A model generated the notes under the pieces. That model had not been told where the DNA came from. It saw only the letters and a list, made by a program, of their open reading frames with translations, and searched no databases. Below are positions 57,566 to 64,000 of a DNA stretch of 64,000 bases, piece by piece (within the stretch, counting starts at the first letter, position 1; each line of letters begins with the position of its first letter). The DNA comes from UBA2897 sp036733925 (GTDB lineage: Bacteria; Bacillota; Negativicutes; Selenomonadales; Selenomonadaceae). Made by a program: the position numbers and the translations under genes. Location: positions 9,331-73,330 of the forward strand of contig DAIMZO010000009.1 of the NCBI GenBank assembly GCA_036733925.1, read 5' to 3'.

Positions 57566-59488
57566 ATGATCATCACGATAGAACATTTCAAGAAGACCTA
57601 TGGCGAGAAGCTCTTGTTCGAGAACGTGGACATCAGCGTCAACGAAGGGGACAAGATTGGCATCGTCGGCATCAACGGGACTGGCAAATCGACGTTCCTG
57701 AAGGCCGTCGCCGGCCTGACGCCTGTCGATGCCGGGAGTGTCGTGCGCCAGAAGGGTCTGCGCATCAGTTATCTCGCGCAGGACAAGGTCTTTGAGCCGG
57801 AGAACACGATCCTCATGGAGGTGTTCCGTGGCACGTCGCCGCTTATGCATGCGCTGCGGGACTACGAGCTCGCCCTGCACGACGTCGAGCGGCACCCGGA
57901 GGATGCGAAGGCATCCGCGGTGCTCGCGAAGGCGTCCGAGACCATCGATGCGCTCGACGGCTGGTCGATGGAGGGCGAGGCGAAGACCATCCTGCAGAAG
58001 CTCGGCATCGGCGATGTCACGGTGAAGGCCGGCACGCTCTCGGGTGGCCAGCAGAAGCGCCTCGCGCTCGCGGCGGCGCTCGTGCAGCCATCCGACCTGC
58101 TGCTGCTCGACGAGCCGACGAACCATCTCGACACCGAGACGATCGGCTGGCTCGAGGAGTACCTGCACGGCCGCAAGGGCGCCCTGCTGATGGTCACGCA
58201 TGACCGCTACTTCCTCGACCGCACCGCGACGCGCATCCTCGAGCTCGACAAGGGAGAGGCCTATACCTATACGGGCAACTACTCCTCGTTCCTCGAGCAG
58301 AAGAACGCGCGCATCGAGCGCGAGGAGGCCACGGAGCAGAAAAGGCAGAACTTCCTCAGGAGCGAGCTCAAATGGATGCGCCGCGGCGCGCAGGCCCGCT
58401 CGACGAAGCAGAAGGCACGTATTGAGCGCTACGAGAAGGTCAAGGCGGAGAAACCGGATCTCGACCGCTCTACGGTGGAGATCGGGCTCGCGGGCAGCCG
58501 GCTCGGCAAGACCGTCATCGAGCTCGACCACGTGCATTACGAGGCGGATGGCCGCACGATCGTCAAGGACTTCACCTATACGGTGCTGCGCCACGACCGC
58601 GTCGCAATCCTTGGCCGGAACGGCGTCGGCAAGTCGACGCTGCTGAACCTGATCGCGGGGCGGCTCGCGCCGACCTCCGGCACGGTCAAGATTGGCCAGA
58701 CGGTCAAGATCGGCTATTTCACGCAGCGCGCGGCCGAGATGGACGAGCGCCTGCGCGCCATCGAGTACATCGAGGAGGCCGGGCGGCGCATCCGCCTCGC
58801 GGACGGCTCGGAGATCTCGGCCTCGCAGCTCATGGAGCGGTTCCTTTTCACGGGCGAGATGCAGTGGACGCCGATCGCGCGGCTCTCGGGCGGCGAGAAG
58901 CGGCGGCTCTACCTGCTGCACATCCTGATGAGCGCGCCGAACGTGCTCTTGCTCGATGAGCCGACCAACGACCTCGACCTCGAGACGATGGCCGTGCTCG
59001 AATCTTTCATCGATGACTTCGATGGTGCGATCCTCTTTGTTTCGCACGATCGTTTCTTTGTCGACCGGCTCGCGGACAAGGTCTTTGTCTATGAGCCGGG
59101 CGGCGCTCTCCGCCTCTATGCGGGCGGATACAGCTACTACAAGCAGAAGGAGGCAGAGGAGAAAGCGCAGGCCGAGGCGGCTGGGGAACCGCCGAAGCCT
59201 GCGACTGAGGAAAAACGCGCGAAGCCGGCCGCGAAGGCCCCGAAGACAGAGAAAACGGGCCCGCGCCGGTTCACCTTCAAGGAACAGAAGGAGTACGCGG
59301 AAATCGAGGGGGTTATTGCGAGCACGGAGGGCGAGCTGAAAGTCACGCGCCTGCAGATGGAGCAGAACGCGGCCGACTACGGCACGCTCGCCGAGCTCAG
59401 CAAAGAAGAAGCCAGGCTCAGCGAGAAGCTCGATGCGCTCATGGACAGGTGGGCGTACCTCGAGGAGATCGCCGAGGAAAATCAGTGA
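57566..59488 (+). CDS. ABC-F family ATP-binding protein (Uup-like)
   Basis: 640 residues with two nucleotide-binding domains and no membrane segment. NBD1: GINGTGKST near 35, LSGGQQKRLALA near 154, LLLDEPTNHLD. NBD2: GRNGVGKST near 352, LSGGEKRRLYLL near 447, LLLDEPTNDLD. The inter-domain linker is basic (SELKWMRRGAQARSTKQKAR) and the C-terminal 120 residues hold an Ala/Lys/Pro-rich stretch then a coiled coil, as in Uup. ABC-F proteins act on ribosomes; Uup is also linked to DNA and ribosome assembly. The ATG at 57566 has a weak site (AGGAAGTATGG). A TATAAT lies near 57523. Confidence 0.92.
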   Translation: MIITIEHFKKTYGEKLLFENVDISVNEGDKIGIVGINGTGKSTFLKAVAGLTPVDAGSVVRQKGLRISYLAQDKVFEPENTILMEVFRGTSPLMHALRDYELALHDVERHPEDAKASAVLAKASETIDALDGWSMEGEAKTILQKLGIGDVTVKAGTLSGGQQKRLALAAALVQPSDLLLLDEPTNHLDTETIGWLEEYLHGRKGALLMVTHDRYFLDRTATRILELDKGEAYTYTGNYSSFLEQKNARIEREEATEQKRQNFLRSELKWMRRGAQARSTKQKARIERYEKVKAEKPDLDRSTVEIGLAGSRLGKTVIELDHVHYEADGRTIVKDFTYTVLRHDRVAILGRNGVGKSTLLNLIAGRLAPTSGTVKIGQTVKIGYFTQRAAEMDERLRAIEYIEEAGRRIRLADGSEISASQLMERFLFTGEMQWTPIARLSGGEKRRLYLLHILMSAPNVLLLDEPTNDLDLETMAVLESFIDDFDGAILFVSHDRFFVDRLADKVFVYEPGGALRLYAGGYSYYKQKEAEEKAQAEAAGEPPKPATEEKRAKPAAKAPKTEKTGPRRFTFKEQKEYAEIEGVIASTEGELKVTRLQMEQNAADYGTLAELSKEEARLSEKLDALMDRWAYLEEIAEENQ

Positions 59489-59513
59489 AAACACATAGGG
59501 AGACGGGAATAAC

Positions 59514-60794
59514 ATGGCATTTGACAAGAATTTGTTCAACCAGATGATCGAGGCATTGACGCTTGATGACGCGGCCGTGGAGCAGGTCGCGCAGAACTTC
59601 CAGAAAGACCTGCAGACGGGGCTCGAGGATGTCGAGAAGTCCTCGCTCTCGATGCTGAAATCGTATGTCGCGCTGCCGACGGGCAAGGAGACGGGCGAGT
59701 ACCTCGCACTCGACTTCGGCGGCACGAATGTGCGCGTCCTGCGCATCCGCCTGAATGGCGGCGGCAAGTTCGAGGTGCTGAAGAAGGTCGCAAAGCCGCT
59801 GCGCGTCGAGGGCATCTATGACTACATCGGCGCCGGCTCGAAGGCGGAGCAGATGTTCGACTTCATCGCGGAGCTCGTGGACGAGGCCGTTGAGGGCGAC
59901 CATCAGACGAAGTTCCTGCTCGGCCATACGTTCTCGTTCCCGTCCACGCAGACGAATCTCGGGAACGCGCGCCTGCTGCGCTGGACGAAGGAGTTCGCGA
60001 CGGCCGGCGTCGAGGGCGAGGTCGTCAACGACCTGCTGCTCGATGCCCTGCACCGCCTCGGCGTCAACAACGTCGAGCCGGTCGCGGTCATCAACGATAC
60101 GGTCGCCGTTCTGCTCGCGGCCGCCTACAAGCAGCCAGACACCTATATCGGCTCGATCTACGCGACGGGCCAGAACACCTGCTACCTCGAGCAGTTCGGC
60201 GGTCATCCGATGGTGCTCAACATGGAGTCCGGCGGCTTCAACCGCCTGACGCCGAACGCCTACGACGTCGAGCTCGATAAAAGCAGCGAGAAGCCGGGCC
60301 TGCAGCGCCTCGAGAAGATGACGTCCGGCCGCTATATGGGCGAGCTCTTCGGCCTGATGCTCGCCGACCTGCTCGGCGAGAAGGGCAAGGCATACGGCTT
60401 CACGAGCATCGACATGAGCAACATCTACCTCGATGAGAGTGAGGAGCTTCAGAAGGTCGCGAAGATCGTCGAGGGCAAGACGGGACGCAGGCTTGATGCC
60501 GCGGACTGCGCGCTCGTGCGCAGCCTCGTCGGCGCAATCATCCGCCGTTCGGCGCGCCTGATCGCCGCGACGTTCGCCGGCACGATCCGCCAGCTCGACA
60601 CGGAGATGCCGGTCACAAAGCAGCATATCGCAGTCGACGGCTCGGTCTATGAGAAGATGCCGCTCGCGAAGGACGAGCTCGAGCGCGCATTGCACACGCT
60701 GCTCGCGGACCGCGCAGAGCCCGTCGACACGGTGCTCGAGAACGGCGGCAGCGGCCTCGGCGCCGCGATCGCTGCGTGCATGTCCAAGGCATAA
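59514..60794 (+). CDS. Hexokinase (eukaryotic-type family)
   Basis: 426 residues. The two-domain hexokinase family common in eukaryotes is recognised by YLALDFGGTNVRVLRIRL near 63, LLGHTFSFPSTQT near 138, NDTVAVLLAAAY near 193, NMESGGFNRL near 236, and the C-terminal AVDGSVYEKMP and ENGGSGLGAA. It should phosphorylate glucose or other hexoses with ATP. Most bacteria use ROK or Glk glucokinases instead, so this type is uncommon, although I believe it is known in some anaerobes. It would handle free glucose released by LacG. Short gap (25 bases) after the ABC-F gene; the ribosome binding site is GGGAGACGGGAATAAC. Confidence 0.92.
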   Translation: MAFDKNLFNQMIEALTLDDAAVEQVAQNFQKDLQTGLEDVEKSSLSMLKSYVALPTGKETGEYLALDFGGTNVRVLRIRLNGGGKFEVLKKVAKPLRVEGIYDYIGAGSKAEQMFDFIAELVDEAVEGDHQTKFLLGHTFSFPSTQTNLGNARLLRWTKEFATAGVEGEVVNDLLLDALHRLGVNNVEPVAVINDTVAVLLAAAYKQPDTYIGSIYATGQNTCYLEQFGGHPMVLNMESGGFNRLTPNAYDVELDKSSEKPGLQRLEKMTSGRYMGELFGLMLADLLGEKGKAYGFTSIDMSNIYLDESEELQKVAKIVEGKTGRRLDAADCALVRSLVGAIIRRSARLIAATFAGTIRQLDTEMPVTKQHIAVDGSVYEKMPLAKDELERALHTLLADRAEPVDTVLENGGSGLGAAIAACMSKA

Positions 60795-60871
60795 GATTGG
60801 ATTTTTAACCCGGGAAGCACTGGATCGGGTTTTCGGGCGGCATAGGATTTTCATGGTCAGGAGGCGGAGCA

Positions 60872-62224
60872 ATGGAGCAGTCCCTTACGCTGAAACAGGC
60901 GCAGCAGATGACGATGACGCCGGAGCTCCAGCAGGCCATACAGATCCTGCAGCTTTCGGCACAGGAACTCAAGGATGTCATAGAAAAAGAATATCTCGAG
61001 AATCCGGTGCTCGAAGCGGAAGAAAATCGCACAGAGGAAACACAGAGCGGAGACGAGAGCGTCTTCGCTCTTTCCGACTACCTTTCGGGCGGCGGGGAGC
61101 CGATGGCTGCTCCCCAGCAGACGGATGACGAGCCGCCATACCGGCGCGAGCCCGTGAGCCCCGTGCGCCGCACGCTCGAGGAGGTCTTGCTCGAGCAGGC
61201 CGAGTTCGCGTTCCCTGCGGATCGCGAGAAGGCGGCGGCCGTCCTGCTGATCGGCTGCATCGATGACCGCGGCTGCCTCGTGGCGGATTTCGCGGCGCTC
61301 ACGCGTGCGGCCGGCATGACGGAGGCGGAGCTCTTGGCCGTTCTGCGCACGCTGCAGGGCTTCGAGCCGGCCGGGGTCGGCGCTCGCTCGCTCTCGGAGT
61401 GTCTCGCTCTCCAGGCGGAGCGGCAGGGCATCTACGGCGGCCTCACGAAGGCCATCATCGAGCGGCATCTCGATGCGCTCGCCGGGCACGACTACAACGC
61501 CATCGCGAAGGCCGAGCGCGCCTCGCTCGAGGAGGTGCAGGCCGCGGCCGATGTCGTGCGCAGCCTGAACCCGAAGCCCGGCAGCGCCTATGGCGGCGGA
61601 GACACGTCGTATGTGATTCCCGACGTCTTCGTGCGGAAGCAGAACGGCAGCTACGTCGTGAGCCTCAACGAGCGCGAGACGCCGCATCTCTGCATCTCGC
61701 CCATCTACCGCGAAACGGAGCAGTACGATCCCGCCACGAAGCGATACATATCGGGGCGGCTCCGCGCCGCGCTCTGGCTCATGAAATGCATCGAGCAGCG
61801 CAAGACGACCATCCGCCATGTCATGGAGGAGATCGTGCGGCGGCAGGTGGACTTCATCGAGAAAGGGCCGGCGTTCCTGCACCCGATGACGATGCAGCAG
61901 ATCGCGGACGCCATCGGTGTCCACGAGTCGACCGTCAGCCGCGCTGTCGCGAAGAAATACGTGCAGATTCCGCGCGCCATCCTGCCGATGCGCGCCTTCT
62001 TCTCCGAGAGTCTCGGCGGCTCGGGCGGGGAGGGGTTCGCCGCCGTGCAGGCCAAGAGCGCGATCCGCGCGCTCATCGAGGCCGAGGACAAGAAAAAGCC
62101 GCTCTCCGATCAGAAGATCTGCGACGCGCTCAAGGCGCAGGGCATGGCCCTCTCGCGCCGCACCGTCATGAAATACCGTGAGCAGCTCGGCTACGTCTCG
62201 TCGAGCAAACGCAAGCGCTTTTAG
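60872..62224 (+). CDS. rpoN: RNA polymerase sigma-54 factor
   Basis: 450 residues. Region I is Gln/Leu-rich (LTLKQAQQMTMTPELQQAIQ, then ILQLSAQEL). Region II is short and acidic. Region III has the core-binding part (GFEPAGVGARSLSECLALQ) and the HTH (MTMQQIADAIGVHESTVSRAVAKKYV). The RpoN box near 433 reads SRRTVMKYREQL. This factor reads the -24/-12 promoter at 40895 and requires an activator such as the LevR-type protein. AGGAGGCGGAGCA precedes the ATG. It follows the hexokinase gene by 77 bases and ends in a terminator. Confidence 0.97.
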   Translation: MEQSLTLKQAQQMTMTPELQQAIQILQLSAQELKDVIEKEYLENPVLEAEENRTEETQSGDESVFALSDYLSGGGEPMAAPQQTDDEPPYRREPVSPVRRTLEEVLLEQAEFAFPADREKAAAVLLIGCIDDRGCLVADFAALTRAAGMTEAELLAVLRTLQGFEPAGVGARSLSECLALQAERQGIYGGLTKAIIERHLDALAGHDYNAIAKAERASLEEVQAAADVVRSLNPKPGSAYGGGDTSYVIPDVFVRKQNGSYVVSLNERETPHLCISPIYRETEQYDPATKRYISGRLRAALWLMKCIEQRKTTIRHVMEEIVRRQVDFIEKGPAFLHPMTMQQIADAIGVHESTVSRAVAKKYVQIPRAILPMRAFFSESLGGSGGEGFAAVQAKSAIRALIEAEDKKKPLSDQKICDALKAQGMALSRRTVMKYREQLGYVSSSKRKRF

Positions 62225-62232
62225 AGAATCAG

Positions 62233-62256
62233 GCCTCCCCTTCGGGGGGCTTTTTT
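62233..62256 (+). terminator. Intrinsic terminator of rpoN
   Basis: GCCTCCCC, TTC loop, GGGGGGC, then six T. Confidence 0.9.
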
Positions 62257-62362
62257 CGTGTCTCGTTTTCAAAACGAAACCGGTATATAAAGAAAGAATA
62301 GACTGAAAGTTTACAGGAAATCTGGATTAAACAATTACTTTTGCAAAAAATGTAAATTAGTG

Positions 62363-62390
62363 TTGCAAAAAGTCAGAAAAGTGGTATAGT
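62363..62390 (+). promoter_or_regulatory. Promoter of the NADH dehydrogenase gene
   Basis: TTGCAA at 62363, 16-bp spacer, TATAGT at 62385. It leaves a long leader of about 180 bases. Confidence 0.65.
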
Positions 62391-62397
62391 AATAAAC

Positions 62398-62578
62398 ACA
62401 AAGCGATAGGGGCTTTGGAATCATCCAGTAAGTTATTTTTTACACGAACCCGCCGCACATGGTGGAGCATGGTACGGCGGTAAGTGAAGGAATGAACGAA
62501 ATTTCCACAGATTTCCGTCTGGAATGTGAGAAAATTCACGTTCGACAGGAATACAGGGATATTTAGGAGGCTGTTATC
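62398..62578 (+). promoter_or_regulatory. Long structured 5' leader of the NADH dehydrogenase gene
   Basis: The leader contains a small hairpin AAAGC/GCTTT near 62400-62416 and a larger one with outer arms CCGCCG (62450-62455) and CGGCGG (62475-62480) and inner arms CATG/CATG. I do not recognise a riboswitch. No T-run follows, so any control would be at translation or by protein binding. Confidence 0.4.
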
Positions 62579-63859
62579 ATGTCAGGAGAGAAGAAACATA
62601 TCGTCATTGTCGGTGCCGGGTTCGGCGGCGTAAAACTCGCGAAGCTTCTGGCGAAAGAGGACGTCGAGGTCACGATCGTCGACCGCCGGAACTTCCACCT
62701 GTTCCAGCCGCTGCTCTATCAGGTATCGACGGCCATCCTGTCCGAGGACGAGATCGCGTACCCGATCCGCACGTTCTTCCGCAAGAATCCGAACGTCGAG
62801 TTTTACATGGCGCAGGCGCAGGGCGCGGATCCGGCGCGCAAGGTGCTGCTGACGAACCACGGCGAGCTGCCTTACGACTACCTCGTGCTCGCGGCCGGCG
62901 CGACGACGAACTTCTTCGGCATGGAGACGGTCGAGAAGAACTCCTTCGGCATGAAGACGCTCTCGGAGGCCACGCATATCCGCAACCACGTGCTGCACAT
63001 GTTCGAGCGCGCGGACAAATGCGAGGATGAGGCGGAGCGCCGCCGCATGCTGACGTTCGTGATTGTCGGCGGCGGCCCGACCGGCATCGAGGAGGCCGGC
63101 GCAATCTCCGAGCTCGTCGAGGTGCAGAAGCGCGATTTCCATCATCTGAATTTCGATGAGGTCAGCGTGCACCTGATCGAGGCAACGCCGAACGTCCTGC
63201 CGGGCGGCTTCTCCGACCACCTGCGCAAATACACGATCGAGACGCTGCGCAAGAAGGGCGTCAACGTCCACCTTTCGACGGGCGTCGTGGATTACGATGG
63301 CAAAGATGTCAAATTCAAGGACGGCAGCACGATGGCGACGAAGACCGTCATCTGGGCAGCCGGCGTCAAGGCCGTGCCGTTCATCGCGGAGTGCGGCGGC
63401 GAGGTCGACCGCGGCGGCCGTATCATCGTCAATGAGCACCTGCAGGTTGAGGGCCAGACCGACATCTTCGCCATCGGCGACTGCGCGCACTACCAGCACG
63501 GCACTGAGCGACCGCTGCCGACCGTCGCACCGGTCGCGATGCAGCAGGCGCAGACCGCACACGACAACATCATGAAGCTCATCCACGGGCAGAGCGGCCT
63601 CGATACGTTCCACTATAAGGATCTCGGCTCGATGGCGACCATCGGCCGTGCGAAGGCCGTCGTCGGCAAGACGAAGATCAACCCGGAGATGACGGGCTTC
63701 CTCGCTTGGTGCGCCTGGATGTTCATCCACTTGATCCGTCTCGCGGGCACGCATACGAACTTCACCGTCGCAATCAAATGGTGGTGGAACTTCCTGTCCG
63801 GTACCCGCCTCGGCCGCATCATCACGAACTGCGAAGAGCCGGAGGCAGTCAAAGAGTAA
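62579..63859 (+). CDS. ndh: Type II NADH dehydrogenase (NAD(P)/FAD-dependent oxidoreductase)
   Basis: 426 residues. FAD-binding IVIVGAGFGGVKLAK near 9, FQPLLYQVSTAIL near 43, the NADH-binding VIVGGGPTGIEEAGAI near 161, and the second FAD motif TDIFAIGDCAHY near 297 followed by PVAMQQAQTAHDNI (quinone/flavin contact). The C-terminus has a hydrophobic amphipathic stretch (LAWCAWMFIHLIRLAG) that anchors NDH-2 at the membrane. It passes electrons from NADH to menaquinone without pumping protons. AGGAGGCTGTTATC precedes the ATG. It is a single-gene unit with a terminator. Confidence 0.93.
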   Translation: MSGEKKHIVIVGAGFGGVKLAKLLAKEDVEVTIVDRRNFHLFQPLLYQVSTAILSEDEIAYPIRTFFRKNPNVEFYMAQAQGADPARKVLLTNHGELPYDYLVLAAGATTNFFGMETVEKNSFGMKTLSEATHIRNHVLHMFERADKCEDEAERRRMLTFVIVGGGPTGIEEAGAISELVEVQKRDFHHLNFDEVSVHLIEATPNVLPGGFSDHLRKYTIETLRKKGVNVHLSTGVVDYDGKDVKFKDGSTMATKTVIWAAGVKAVPFIAECGGEVDRGGRIIVNEHLQVEGQTDIFAIGDCAHYQHGTERPLPTVAPVAMQQAQTAHDNIMKLIHGQSGLDTFHYKDLGSMATIGRAKAVVGKTKINPEMTGFLAWCAWMFIHLIRLAGTHTNFTVAIKWWWNFLSGTRLGRIITNCEEPEAVKE

Positions 63860-63868
63860 TCAGGAGAT

Positions 63869-63899
63869 GCCTTCCCCCTTGGGGGAAGGCTTTTTTTTT
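63869..63899 (+). terminator. Intrinsic terminator of the NADH dehydrogenase gene
   Basis: GCCTTCCCCC, TT loop, GGGGGAAGGC, then nine T. Confidence 0.95.
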
Positions 63900-63928
63900 G
63901 GATTTTGCAAAAAAATGCAAAAAAGGTG

Positions 63929-63957
63929 TTGACATGCCCTCTATCTTGATGTATTAT
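63929..63957 (+). promoter_or_regulatory. Promoter at the window end
   Basis: TTGACA at 63929, 17-bp spacer, TATTAT at 63952. The transcript starts about 63964 and begins with two small hairpins (TCGCT/AGCGA and GGGCT/AGCCC); the gene it serves lies outside. Confidence 0.8.
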
Positions 63958-64000
63958 AAATGAGTCGCTTGAAGCGAGGGGCTCAAAAGCCCGGAGCCAA

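Noticed and set aside
1..64000. CRISPR array, phage or insertion sequence, rRNA genes
   Set aside because: No regularly spaced repeats, transposase or integrase motifs, terminal inverted repeats or rRNA signatures were found on either strand.

Overview
This 64-kb window is chromosomal DNA of a GC-rich, anaerobic, diderm Firmicute, most likely a Negativicute of the Selenomonas/Mitsuokella kind (inference). Supporting signs are Firmicutes-type housekeeping genes (class 3 fructose-1,6-bisphosphatase, RNase M5, YkvA, YgbA families) beside a porin-like remnant that implies an outer membrane, a sugar economy based on PTS, and AT-rich promoters separating GC-rich genes. No phage, insertion sequence, CRISPR array or rRNA is visible. 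There is one tRNA-Arg and one 62-base assembly gap.

Layout. 0-6 kb: end of a YdjM-like membrane protein, fbp, a candidate antisense-strand small RNA, an iron alcohol dehydrogenase, and recQ with a small overlapping partner gene. 6-15 kb: tRNA-Arg(ACG), a TetR regulator, two radical SAM/SPASM proteins of the NirJ1/NirJ2 type, a Cof-type phosphatase, a PHP phosphatase, a Fis-type AAA+ regulator without a GAFTGA loop, trmB and an ftsW-family gene. 15-25 kb: a YgbA-family protein, a DegS-like kinase, an Orn/Lys/Arg decarboxylase, tmk-rnmV-rsmA, a LacI stub, a NhaC antiporter and an LTA-synthase-like membrane enzyme. 25-31 kb: a Crp/Fnr regulator, a purine permease, a REC-GGDEF-EAL protein, a HAD phosphatase, an exonuclease and pheA.

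31-45 kb is the most interesting part, a sugar regulon. An unusual GH1 gene with lacC, a divergent RpiR regulator, and lacA-lacB-lacF-lacG form a tagatose-6-phosphate pathway set. Both lac transcription units carry the same 26-bp element at exactly the same distance from a TATAAT box. No lacE and no lacD are present in the window. Next come a LevR-type sigma-54 activator, a -24/-12 promoter, a four-gene mannose-family PTS and pfkA. The sigma-54 gene rpoN itself lies at 60.9 kb, followed upstream by a eukaryotic-type hexokinase gene.

45-64 kb: two tandem membrane diguanylate cyclases and a third one further on, lysA, ykvA-like, topoisomerase III, a DEAD-box helicase, a CNNM/CorC transporter, a frameshifted porin-like pseudogene, an ABC-F protein, hexokinase, rpoN and a type II NADH dehydrogenase. 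The window ends just inside a new promoter.

Many genes use TTG or GTG starts; where the longest reading frame and the ribosome binding site disagree, the start given here follows the binding site. All family assignments come from reading motifs, not from searches.
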